Part shown: positions 55,024 to 62,924 of the stretch, piece after piece
Numbering within the stretch: position 1 is the first letter of the stretch
Layout of the letters: the number at the start of each line of letters is the position of its first letter
NCBI GenBank assembly: GCA_964355855.1
Contig: CAYHFD010000001.1
Span: 1-64,000, forward strand
Length of the DNA: 64,000 nucleotides
Reading direction: 5' to 3'
Source: XYD1-FULL-44-32 sp964355855
GTDB taxonomy: Bacteria > Patescibacteriota > Minisyncoccia > Phycocordibacterales > XYD1-FULL-46-19
Program-made: the position numbers and the translations under genes
The notes under the pieces: generated by a model
What the model was told of the DNA's origin: nothing
What the model saw: the letters and a program-made list of their open reading frames with translations, nothing else
Database searches by the model: none

Positions 55024-57975
55024 CTATTTCATCAACTGTCGCAGGTGACAATACTCGCACTTGGCATCAGCGCAAGTTTTGTCCCAAAATGATAAGGTGA
55101 GAATTTCCGTGGCTACTTTTTCAATAACCATTTTTAAATTGGCCACCTTCGCTTCACTCACTTCAAATTTTTCTTTTTTATATTTACCACTATCGCTGGG
55201 TTCGACAAAGTCTATTTCCCCCGAGATCATTTGGTATTTTTTATCTTCAAATAAATCCAACAACAATTTGTAAAATACCAGTTGCCGAAAATAGTTACCA
55301 TCGGCATCTTTAGTCTCGCCCAAAATTTGGTTGCGACTTTTAGGCTGGCCGGTTTTATAATCCACCACATTGATCTCGGCCCCAGTACCAACAAATTCAA
55401 CTTTATCTAAGTTTCCCTTCAATTTAATATCCGGTGTCAGTAATACCCCTTTGATTTGAAATTCGGTTAAAACATTAAGATTAAATTTACCGTCATATTC
55501 ATCATACCAACCCGACAACGCTTCCTCGCCTTTAGCCAAACTATCAGTAAAATCACTAGCGGTTAAAGACTGGGCTTGCAACCGTCGCTGAAAGCTAGCC
55601 AATAATGATTCCTTGGTTAAACCTCTGCTCTTTCCTTGGGCAAAAACATCTTGCAAGGCACCATGAATTGCCAGTCCATATAACTGGTGTTTGGCCGGCA
55701 CCGCTGGTAGGCGAATAAGATTGCGGTAAAAATATTGCCACGGACAAGTTAAATAGTTATTAAGCGCCGTCACCGACAAACCCTGCTCATGAAAAAGTTC
55801 GGCCACAAACTGCATATCCCGCAAACTACTTTCTGTTACTGATTCTGGCAAAAGAAAAACAGCGCGCTCTTTTTTACTATCACTATTCCACTTTTCGGTC
55901 TCTATGGCTTGAACCAATTCTGGTCGCAAATCGGTCACAAACCGGCTAGGGACTTGTTCCCGACCGGTTTCCCCAATTTTAGAATAGGTAATAGTCACCG
56001 CCTGCTTTCCTCTAGTTAAAGCGACATAAAACAATCGCCGTTCATCGGCATCATCAGTCGCCAACACTTCCGCTTTTTGGCTTTCGGCGGGCAAATCATA
56101 AACCTCGTTTAGCAGTTTTAATTTGTCGCGGTTTTGGCGCCCACCAAAGTGACCATCGTAAACCCCCACGATATAGACCTGGTCAAATTCCAAACCCTTG
56201 GCTTTGTGGGTAGTCATTAGACGCACTTTACCTTTATAACCTTGACCGGCTTTTTTCTTCAGTAAAACTTTATGTTTCTGGGCAATATTTAAAAAGGCCA
56301 AAAAATCCGCCAGGCGCGCCCCGGGGCGACTGGCCACGACCGAAGCCGCCAAATCAAAAAAAGTCGCGATTGTTTCTAGTCGTCCCCGAGCTTTATGATC
56401 AGTTATTACAAACTCGATCAATTTTGATTCTTTAAGCAACCGCTCCATAAACGGTAAAAGATTCATATTTTCACTAGCCACCTTAAGCAACGATAATTGA
56501 TCAAAAAGTTTAGCCTCTTTTTCTTTTAGAATTTCAATCAGCTCTCGCTTGGCTTCATAGGCTTTACGGATATAGCTATAAGTAGCAAGTGGCGCTAAAC
56601 CAAAAAAATCAATATGAAGTAACCGGGCCAATCTTTCATTGTCGCCAAAATTATTTAGTGCTTCAAAAACCGTAATCATTTTCTGCACATCGAGGTCTGA
56701 CAACAAGTCATCGTCCGACTCGACCGCCACCGCCAAACCCCACTTACGCAAAACAGCCGAGAGTGGTAAAGCATCACGATTGTCCCGATATAAAACCGCA
56801 ATTTCATGTGGTTCGACCCCAGCCGTAATTTTAGATTGAATATCCTTGGCTAAATAAAAATATTCGGTGATCGGGGAGTCAAACTCGCCCACTTTAATCA
56901 AAGGCCCCGCTTTTTTACCAAAAGCCACCAGGGGACTTTTGCTCGGCAAAACCGCTTCAGCCTGATCTAAAATAGCCTGCCCAGAACGATAGTTATCAGT
57001 CAAAGTTATTACCCTTGATTTGGGGTATAAACGGGAAAAGTAAAAAAAGTTTTCGAGTGAGGCCCCTTGGAACCGAAAAATGGCCTGTTTTTCATCCCCC
57101 ACCACAAACAAATTTGGATTATTATGAAAGCTGGCAATTAGTTCCAAAATTTTATTTTGGGCATTGTTAGTATCTTGATGTTCATCAACCAAAATATATT
57201 GATGCTCCTCTTGCAACATTGAAAGCAAAGTGGTATTACTTTTCAACTCTCGCAACACCTCCATAATCATGTCGTTAAAATCGTAAAGTTTTTTCTCGTT
57301 TAAACTGGCTTCATAGGCTTCATAAACTTCAGCCAACTCCAAATTTTTATCAATCTCCCGTCGTAATTTTTCGTAAACTTTTTTTATTTTACCTTTATAG
57401 GCGCCCTGATCGTGACGTAAATCAGAAATATTGGCATATTCCCTATCGGCTTTAACGCAAATATTTTTATACTCTTCCACACTAACTCCCTCCCGTTTTA
57501 AGTCACCAATGGTACCAACAATACCGCGCACATAATAAGTGGGGTCACCATAGGGTCGTAATAGTTTAAGGGGTAAACTATCAATTATTTTTTCTACAAT
57601 CCCAATCTGATCGATTTCGGTAATACTAGCCGAACCAATGATCCGCGGAAATTCCTCGGGATAATTTTTAATTATGTTGTTACAAAAACCGTGAAAAGTA
57701 CTAATCACCACCCGATAGGCCCGACTACCAATCAGGCGGGCTAATCTATCCCGCATATTGGCGGTAGCATTTTCGGTAAAAGTCAGGGCGAGAATTTGCT
57801 CGGGGGCACTGTCGGTCACTCGCAAAATATTGGCAATCCGCATCGTCAAAATCTGGGTTTTACCCGTACCCGGACCAGCGATGACCATGACTGGCCCCTC
57901 AATAGTGTCAACGGCTTCTTTTTGGGCTGGATTTAGGTTGTTATAAGCTTTTTGGAAGTTTTTCTCATCTAGCAT
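55024..57975 (-). CDS. UvrD/PcrA-type helicase fused to an AddB-like Fe-S nuclease
   Basis: 983 residues from ATG 57975. SF1A motifs: LNPAQKEAVDTIEGPVMVIAGPGTGKT (Q and Walker A), YILVDEHQDTNNAQ (II), VVGDEKQAIFRFQGA (III), VRLMTTHKAKGLEFDQVYI (V), DERRLFYVALTRGK (VI). The last 250 residues form a PD-(D/E)xK nuclease: HGALQDVF, LKGNLDKVEF, VVDYKTGQ, with C in LTCPWQYF and three C-terminal Cys (CADAKCEYC) fitting an AddB-type 4Fe-4S latch. Likely a recombination or repair helicase-nuclease. TATACT lies 6 bp before the ATG, so the mRNA may be leaderless. Confidence 0.88.
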   Translation of the reverse strand: MLDEKNFQKAYNNLNPAQKEAVDTIEGPVMVIAGPGTGKTQILTMRIANILRVTDSAPEQILALTFTENATANMRDRLARLIGSRAYRVVISTFHGFCNNIIKNYPEEFPRIIGSASITEIDQIGIVEKIIDSLPLKLLRPYGDPTYYVRGIVGTIGDLKREGVSVEEYKNICVKADREYANISDLRHDQGAYKGKIKKVYEKLRREIDKNLELAEVYEAYEASLNEKKLYDFNDMIMEVLRELKSNTTLLSMLQEEHQYILVDEHQDTNNAQNKILELIASFHNNPNLFVVGDEKQAIFRFQGASLENFFYFSRLYPKSRVITLTDNYRSGQAILDQAEAVLPSKSPLVAFGKKAGPLIKVGEFDSPITEYFYLAKDIQSKITAGVEPHEIAVLYRDNRDALPLSAVLRKWGLAVAVESDDDLLSDLDVQKMITVFEALNNFGDNERLARLLHIDFFGLAPLATYSYIRKAYEAKRELIEILKEKEAKLFDQLSLLKVASENMNLLPFMERLLKESKLIEFVITDHKARGRLETIATFFDLAASVVASRPGARLADFLAFLNIAQKHKVLLKKKAGQGYKGKVRLMTTHKAKGLEFDQVYIVGVYDGHFGGRQNRDKLKLLNEVYDLPAESQKAEVLATDDADERRLFYVALTRGKQAVTITYSKIGETGREQVPSRFVTDLRPELVQAIETEKWNSDSKKERAVFLLPESVTESSLRDMQFVAELFHEQGLSVTALNNYLTCPWQYFYRNLIRLPAVPAKHQLYGLAIHGALQDVFAQGKSRGLTKESLLASFQRRLQAQSLTASDFTDSLAKGEEALSGWYDEYDGKFNLNVLTEFQIKGVLLTPDIKLKGNLDKVEFVGTGAEINVVDYKTGQPKSRNQILGETKDADGNYFRQLVFYKLLLDLFEDKKYQMISGEIDFVEPSDSGKYKKEKFEVSEAKVANLKMVIEKVATEILTLSFWDKTCADAKCEYCHLRQLMK

Positions 57976-58047
57976 AGCCAAAGTATAGCACCCCTTGAAA
58001 ACAGTCGGGAATAGTGTTTAATGTCTACCAGAAAGGAGGCATGGTCA

Positions 58048-58245
58048 ATGAGCCACAATCATCACCCCAAAAGTGGGCGCAAGCATCGACGGCATTTTGG
58101 CCGTAGCTTCGCTGGCTGGGCCGGTGATAAATTTTCGTTCATCTTGTACTATCTGCCTTTATTCGGCAGAAAACAAGCGGAATACATCACTGGTGAACAA
58201 CTAGCCAAACGGCTAGAAGCCGAAGATAATGGTAAAAAGTTATGA
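58048..58245 (+). CDS. Small basic protein with strong Shine-Dalgarno
   Basis: 65 residues from ATG 58048 (MSHNHHPKSGRKHRRHFG). The frame is open from an ATG at 58021, but AAAGGAGG lies 9 bp before 58048, which decides the start. A His/Lys/Arg-rich N-terminus is followed by FSFILYYLPLFG, a short hydrophobic patch, and a charged helix. No family recognised. Confidence 0.55.
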   Translation: MSHNHHPKSGRKHRRHFGRSFAGWAGDKFSFILYYLPLFGRKQAEYITGEQLAKRLEAEDNGKKL

Positions 58246-58246
58246 C

Positions 58247-58283
58247 CGCCCGGAAACTTCGCGTTTCCGGGCGATTATTTTTT
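58247..58283 (+). terminator. Intrinsic terminator
   Basis: CGCCCGGAAAC-TTCGC-GTTTCCGGGCG is an 11-bp perfect stem, followed by ATTATTTTTT. Confidence 0.85.
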
Positions 58284-58289
58284 GATTTT

Positions 58290-58622
58290 TTAAAAAATTA
58301 AATGCTTTTCTATGTCGGCAAGATTTATCTGGTCATGGTCAACATCATAAACCACCACCCCTTGAGCTAAGACAAGCACCTGGGGTGATTCATGTTTAAT
58401 ACCGGTTTCTTCGGCAATTTGTTTAGCCATTTCCCGGTCAGCCATTACATCGACTAAATATATTGGAACCGTTATAGTTCGGTTGATATCGGCTGAAGAA
58501 AACATTGCAAAAATTCTGGCACTAGCCCCACAACTTGGGCTATGTTTAAACACAATTACTGGTTGTTTATAGGATAAGTTTTTAGTTTCGAGCCAACCTT
58601 CAATCGTTGTCAGTTTTTCCAT
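58290..58622 (-). CDS. Thioredoxin-fold protein, YtxJ/BrxC-like
   Basis: 110 residues. FKHSPSCGASARIFAMF has the single redox Cys of monothiol YtxJ/BrxC proteins; VDVMADREMAKQIAEETGIKHESPQVLVL matches the family. Bacilliredoxins remove bacillithiol from proteins; no bacillithiol genes are seen here, so the partner thiol is open. Convergent with the small gene at 58048. Confidence 0.8.
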   Translation of the reverse strand: MEKLTTIEGWLETKNLSYKQPVIVFKHSPSCGASARIFAMFSSADINRTITVPIYLVDVMADREMAKQIAEETGIKHESPQVLVLAQGVVVYDVDHDQINLADIEKHLIF

Positions 58623-58674
58623 AGGCTGATATAGTTAGCGGTAATTAATCTAATCAATACTAACACATACTATT

Positions 58675-59124
58675 ATGTTGCACGAAAAAATAAAAAGTGA
58701 AATGAAAGAAGCCATGAAAGCCAAGGAGGCGGTTCGACTGTCGGTTATTCGAGGCCTATTGTCGGCTTTTACCAACGAGGCTGTTGCGAAAGGCAGAAAA
58801 CCAGATGAAATGCTGACTGACGACGAAACCTTGGCGGTATTAAAACGCGCTTCTAATCAAAGAAAAGATGCTACCTCCCAATATCGCGCCGGTGGTCGTG
58901 AAGACCTAGCGATAAATGAAGAAGCTGAACTAATTATTATTCAAGGCTATTTACCGGAACAAATGTCCCGTGAGGAAATTAAAAAAATTGCCTCCACTAA
59001 AATTGCCGAACTAGGTGCCGATAAATCTAAAATCGGTCAACTAACAGGGGCAGTAATGAAAGAAACGGCCGGCCGGGCCGATGGGGGTGAAGTAAAGTCT
59101 GTTTTAGAAGAGCTGTTAACCTAA
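58675..59124 (+). CDS. yqeY: GatB/YqeY-domain protein
   Basis: 149 residues, typical for stand-alone YqeY: LHEKIKSEMKEAMKAKEAVRLSVIRGLLSAF, EEAELIIIQGYLPEQMS, IGQLTGAVMKETAGRADGGEV. The domain resembles the tRNA-binding tail of GatB; its role is not known. It has its own upstream gap (52 bp) and a terminator. Confidence 0.93.
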   Translation: MLHEKIKSEMKEAMKAKEAVRLSVIRGLLSAFTNEAVAKGRKPDEMLTDDETLAVLKRASNQRKDATSQYRAGGREDLAINEEAELIIIQGYLPEQMSREEIKKIASTKIAELGADKSKIGQLTGAVMKETAGRADGGEVKSVLEELLT

Positions 59125-59145
59125 AAATAATAATTTTAAAAAATA

Positions 59146-59183
59146 GAGCCCGGGCCACGCACGTGTGACCCGGGTCTTTTTTT
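59146..59183 (+). terminator. Intrinsic terminator of yqeY
   Basis: GAGCCCGGG..CCCGGGTC with an inner CACG/CGTG stem, followed by TTTTTTT. Confidence 0.8.
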
Positions 59184-59197
59184 ACCTTCAGCCTACC

Positions 59198-59314
59198 TCA
59201 CCTAAAAAGGTGAGTTCCGATCAGACATCGAAACCAAACAAAGGCAAAAACAAAAACAACAAAAAGTCCAACCATCAAGAAACGTCCCCCAACGCCCAGT
59301 AAATGAAAAGTCAT
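59198..59314 (-). CDS. Small membrane peptide, 38 residues
   Basis: ATG 59314 to TGA 59198. MTFHLLGVGGRFLMVGLFVV continues into a hydrophobic helix, ending RCLIGTHLFR. AAAAGGGAG lies about 8 bp before the ATG. It is in the otherwise empty 59184-59447 gap. One helix and a clear Shine-Dalgarno support it; function unknown. Confidence 0.45.
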   Translation of the reverse strand: MTFHLLGVGGRFLMVGLFVVFVFAFVWFRCLIGTHLFR

Positions 59315-59447
59315 GGTCGTCGCTCCCTTTTGTACCTCAACACTAAACAAATAATACTCTAACTCTTTTAATTTTCAACTACTCTCGCTCTGTCTAGTTT
59401 TTAGCACCCACTGCTTCTTATTCTTTTTTCTTGTTTGCCTCACCGGC

Positions 59448-60140
59448 TTATTTTCGGGCTTTGGCTTGAACTTTTTCTTCCATTTGTTCCTCAACAATCT
59501 TTTCTTCTTCTTCTTTTTGTAATCGCGAGAAACCAAACAAAGCAAAAGCAATAATGGCCCCAATAACTATGGCCAATAAATCAATTAAAAATAAAGTTAA
59601 ACCACCAGCAACCACTACTCGATTCATCATCACCGTCCCAATACCAACCGCGCACAGTGGTGGCAACAAAGAGACCGACACCGCGACACCCGGCAAAGTG
59701 GCAGACAAATCCTGTTTAACCCACGCATAAGCTACCGCGAGACCAGAAGCCAAAGAAATTAAAAACATAATCAGGTCAGGCCGAATCCGCAGCAATATTT
59801 CGTCCCCAGCCACATTGCTCGAAAACAAAAAAGCAGTCGCCAAAGACACTATATAAACCAAAACCATTGAGCGAAAAATTATTTTAAGCGCCCGGCCGAT
59901 GGCTAGCGGTGACGAAGTAACCACTCCCATCGCCAGCGACAACAACGGAAACAATATTGGCGTAATCAAAATACCACCAATAGTTATGCCGGCATTGTCA
60001 GTAATAAGACCAAGGGTCGCAATAAATGTTGCAATGGCTAAAAGAAAATGAAAATCCGCTCGCGCCTGGCTTTCATGTAAAAGTTGAATGAGCGTTTTTT
60101 TCTGCTCTAGAAAGCTAGCAACAAAAAAAGTTTTGAACAT
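59448..60140 (-). CDS. DUF389 membrane protein
   Basis: 230 residues with five or six helices. FHFLLAIATFIATLGLITDNAGITIGGILITPILFPLLSLAMGV is the DUF389 signature, then LPGVAVSVSLLPPLCAVGIG. The end is a charged coiled coil (RLQKEEEEKIVEEQMEEKVQAKARK). Function unknown; no linked partner. Confidence 0.88.
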   Translation of the reverse strand: MFKTFFVASFLEQKKTLIQLLHESQARADFHFLLAIATFIATLGLITDNAGITIGGILITPILFPLLSLAMGVVTSSPLAIGRALKIIFRSMVLVYIVSLATAFLFSSNVAGDEILLRIRPDLIMFLISLASGLAVAYAWVKQDLSATLPGVAVSVSLLPPLCAVGIGTVMMNRVVVAGGLTLFLIDLLAIVIGAIIAFALFGFSRLQKEEEEKIVEEQMEEKVQAKARK

Positions 60141-60297
60141 GATATATTTGTCTATTATTGTAACACAAAAATATCAAAGCAAGTGCTAAAAAGATGTGGA
60201 CATTTGCAAATATAAAAATAAAATCTTTAATTTTTTTACAAAACAACAAAAGACTCAATCACTCCCCTTTCAGTATGTTTTCTGCTAGACTAGCTCT

Positions 60298-61029
60298 ATG
60301 TTAAAAGACAAGCCTTCATTTCCTGTCCGCCTGAATAAATACCTCGCCGACCACTATCCCGTCACCAGACGTTCGGCGGACACTCTTATCACCAAAGGCA
60401 AAGTTAAAATAAACGGTAAAGTCGCCGTGCTTGGTCAAATGGTCCAAGCTGGTGACACCGTTAAAGTAGAGAGCAAAGCTAGCCGACCCGCCTATCGCTA
60501 TTTTGCCTACCACAAGCCAATCGGGGTAGCTACTCATGCTTCCGCTCCCAGCGAAAAAGCAATCTTGAATGTTTTACGTCTACCCATCAAAGCTTTCCCA
60601 ATTGGTCGCCTCGATAAAGATTCCCGCGGTCTAATTATTTTGTCCGACGATGGTCGCTTGGCTGGTGCCCTTCTGGCGCCAGAATTTAAACACGAGAAAG
60701 AATATGTTGTAACGACCGACCGCACTATTAATGACGCCAATTTAAAACAATTAGCCGTTGGCGTAAAAATTGAAAATTATCACACCAAGAAAGCTAAGAC
60801 TAAAAAAATTAGGGACAAGGAATTTTCCATCATTTTGACCGAGGGTAAAAAACACCAGATCCGGCGAATGTGTGCCGCTTTGTCACTGCAAGTTCACGAT
60901 TTAATTCGTACGAGAATTGAAAATATCGAGCTAGGTAAACTACCAGCTGGTGAGGTTCGGGAAATTACTGGTAGTGAACTAGTAGAATTCCTAACTCGTC
61001 TTGGACTCCAGAAAAAAACCACTGGCTAG
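60298..61029 (+). CDS. RsuA/RluB/RluF-family pseudouridine synthase
   Basis: 243 residues. An S4 RNA-binding domain (about 10-60: RLNKYLADHYPVTRRSADTLITKGKVKINGK) precedes the catalytic domain with D106 in PIGRLDKDSRGLIILSDDG. IILTEGKKHQIRRMCAAL is the conserved end. RIENIELGKLPAGEVREIT is typical of the RluB/RluF side. It modifies a uridine in rRNA; which one is not certain. Confidence 0.9.
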   Translation: MLKDKPSFPVRLNKYLADHYPVTRRSADTLITKGKVKINGKVAVLGQMVQAGDTVKVESKASRPAYRYFAYHKPIGVATHASAPSEKAILNVLRLPIKAFPIGRLDKDSRGLIILSDDGRLAGALLAPEFKHEKEYVVTTDRTINDANLKQLAVGVKIENYHTKKAKTKKIRDKEFSIILTEGKKHQIRRMCAALSLQVHDLIRTRIENIELGKLPAGEVREITGSELVEFLTRLGLQKKTTG

Positions 61030-61085
61030 AAAAAAATATCCACAATCGCCTTTGTTTATAACAACTTTTATGTTAAACTTATAAG

Positions 61086-61212
61086 TGGAATATCTGCTCG
61101 AAACACCTAAAAGCGCCCCCAAACAAAAGCGTTAGCGTTTTTATTTGTTTTGCAGTTAGATAAATGGTCATTAGTGCGACTCTGCGCGCTCTTAGGCGTA
61201 TTTTTTGTTTTT
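61086..61212 (+). ncRNA. Candidate structured small RNA
   Basis: A long-range stem (CACCTAAAAGCGC near 61104-61116 with GCGCTCTTAGGCG near 61186-61199, 11 of 13 positions paired) closes a region with an inner hairpin AAACAAAAGCG../..TATTTGTTT, and is followed by TATTTTTTGTTTTT. A weak promoter TTGTTT-16-TAAACT precedes it (61052-61079). No ORF. Shape and size recall 6S-like RNAs, but no family signature was recognised. Confidence 0.4.
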
Positions 61213-61236
61213 AAAATTTATTCCTAAGCCGTAGAA

Positions 61237-61274
61237 ATTCAAGGCCGGCTCCCTAACGGGAGTCGGCCTTGAAT
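61237..61274. terminator. Strong hairpin in the gap before doxX
   Basis: ATTCAAGGCCGGCTCCC-TAAC-GGGAGTCGGCCTTGAAT forms a 17-bp stem with one G-U pair. Only GTTTTAAAA follows, so termination strength is uncertain; the 61030-61344 gap otherwise holds only the candidate small RNA. Confidence 0.55.
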
Positions 61275-61344
61275 GTTTTAAAAACGACAGTCACCCAATT
61301 TGTTTGTTATAATATAAAAGATTAGAAATTAACTAAAATAAATC

Positions 61345-61734
61345 ATGGAACTATTATTTCTCTTGGGCCGTGTCTTGTTTGGTGGCTACTTTATCTTAAT
61401 GGGTATTAACCATTTTAAAAATCCAGCGGGGCTCATAGCCTACGCCAATTCTAAAAAACTGCCTTATCCTAAAGCATCGGTTTATATTTCCGGACTAATG
61501 CTTTTCCTTGGCGGACTAGGGGTGGTGACTGGTGCTTTTTATGTCACCGCCTTGTGGTTGTTAGTAATATTCCTCCTAGTGTCAGCCTTTTCAATGCACA
61601 ATTATTGGAAGGCTTCGACCACCGAGGCAAAGACTGCCGATAAAGCTAGTTTTCAACGCAATTTAGCTTTAGCTGGCGCATCTTTAATGCTAGCCACCAT
61701 GCAAGCCGAGTGGATATACTCGGTGATGTTTTAG
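61345..61734 (+). CDS. DoxX family membrane protein
   Basis: 129 residues with four helices. LLFLLGRVLFGGYFILMGINHFKN is the DoxX start; AYANSKKLPYPKASVYISGLMLFLGGLGVV the second block. DoxX proteins are linked to redox or quinone metabolism; role here unknown. It stands alone. Confidence 0.88.
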   Translation: MELLFLLGRVLFGGYFILMGINHFKNPAGLIAYANSKKLPYPKASVYISGLMLFLGGLGVVTGAFYVTALWLLVIFLLVSAFSMHNYWKASTTEAKTADKASFQRNLALAGASLMLATMQAEWIYSVMF

Positions 61735-61754
61735 CTAAGCAAATAACGACCTAT

Positions 61755-61783
61755 TTGACAAATTATATTATATAGTGTATTAT
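61755..61783 (+). promoter_or_regulatory. Strong sigma70-type promoter of the gene at 61835
   Basis: Consensus TTGACA (61755-61760) and TATTAT (61778-61783) with a 17-bp AT-rich spacer. The leader of about 45 nt contains AAAGGAGAG. Confidence 0.75.
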
Positions 61784-61834
61784 ATACACCAGATTAGTTG
61801 CCGGATTGCCCGGTAACACAAAGGAGAGACACTC

Positions 61835-62116
61835 ATGCCAGCAGCGGCCCCCTCGACGACCCCGATTAGAACTTTCGACCAGGCCTCCGCCCTTCGGTCC
61901 GGAGATCGCCTCCGGTCAAAAGAAGGAGAAGTTTGGACCGTGGCCAAGGTTGACCGAAATCGGTCATACCCCGATGTTCCCCCACCAGCGTTCGTATTCA
62001 CGAACGGCCAGCGGGAAATCCTCGCGGGGTGGTGGCCATTCAGACCACAAGGCTTCGTGGACGAGAGCTTCCAGCTCGTCCCGCAACTCATCGGGGCCAC
62101 CGTGGTCCAGGACTAG
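61835..62116 (+). CDS. Hypothetical soluble protein with strong Shine-Dalgarno
   Basis: 93 residues. MPAAAPSTTPIRTFDQASAL, then SGDRLRSKEGEVWTVAKVDRNR, a beta-rich SH3-like stretch, and a helical end. AAAGGAGAG lies 8 bp before the ATG; the consensus promoter and a textbook terminator bracket it as a single-gene unit. GC-rich codons. No family recognised. Confidence 0.6.
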   Translation: MPAAAPSTTPIRTFDQASALRSGDRLRSKEGEVWTVAKVDRNRSYPDVPPPAFVFTNGQREILAGWWPFRPQGFVDESFQLVPQLIGATVVQD

Positions 62117-62138
62117 CTCCTCCTTTCTCGTGTCCCAT

Positions 62139-62175
62139 CAGCCGGAACCCCTCAGGGTTCCGGCTGTCTTTTTTT
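62139..62175 (+). terminator. Intrinsic terminator
   Basis: CAGCCGGAACCC-CTCA-GGGTTCCGGCTG is a 12-bp perfect stem followed by TCTTTTTTT. Confidence 0.9.
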
Positions 62176-62182
62176 AATTTTT

Positions 62183-62755
62183 TTATAATTCGATTTCTTT
62201 GTTCACCTCACGGTCTAGCATATAAATATAGTCCCTGGTTTCTTCCGGGGTGAAAACTTGCAGACCAAGCGCTCTGGCCTCTTCACTTATTTTTTCATAC
62301 ATCTCTTCCGCTTGGTCGGCCACGTCCGCTTCTTGCTCGGCTTCATAGTAATAGTGCTCGCCCGGCGTCCGCACCAAAGACCACTCAATATCGTGATAGC
62401 GATAAATATCTTTCAAGCGGTGCATCCACACCCCCGTGGTACAGCCCAAGGCCTTCATCACTTCTTTACCCTTAGTTAAATCAGCTACCGCCAGCGGCAA
62501 TGATATTTCCTGCCGGCTGTTATTGTTGGCCGAAACTTTATGCTTGACCATAATCTCACATTTGTCATTGGTCTTCCGCAAGCGAATATCAGTTGCCCGT
62601 TTTAAGGGGTCGACATCATAGCCAGGGTAACCATCGGTCAACAAAATCATCTCTCGCTCATGACTTTCGACGTGTTCACCCTTATCAGCCATAAACTTCT
62701 TTAGCCGATCAAATTCCTCTTTCGTCAATTCTCCTCTTATTTCAACTTCAATCAT
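62183..62755 (-). CDS. CYTH-like domain protein
   Basis: 190 residues. The start MIEVEIRGELTKEEFDRLKKF carries the ExExR/K acidic strand of CYTH (triphosphate tunnel) enzymes; ATDIRLRKTNDKCEIMVKHK and WSLVRTPGEHYYYEAEQEAD supply further charged strands. Such enzymes hydrolyse triphosphates or cyclise ATP. Strand order fits, but the ExExK is EVEIR, so activity is not certain. Confidence 0.6.
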   Translation of the reverse strand: MIEVEIRGELTKEEFDRLKKFMADKGEHVESHEREMILLTDGYPGYDVDPLKRATDIRLRKTNDKCEIMVKHKVSANNNSRQEISLPLAVADLTKGKEVMKALGCTTGVWMHRLKDIYRYHDIEWSLVRTPGEHYYYEAEQEADVADQAEEMYEKISEEARALGLQVFTPEETRDYIYMLDREVNKEIEL

Positions 62756-62924
62756 ATGATTTGGGGGGGTTATTGGCTATGGGAACAGAATAACAAATAT
62801 AAAGTTAAAGAAAAAGTTTTTTAAAAACTTTTGTCAAGTTTCCCCTGCCAACCAAATTATGGTAGAACTAAGGACAGAACTGAACCGTAACAACCAAGCA
62901 ACAACTCCAGAAAGGGGTGACTTT

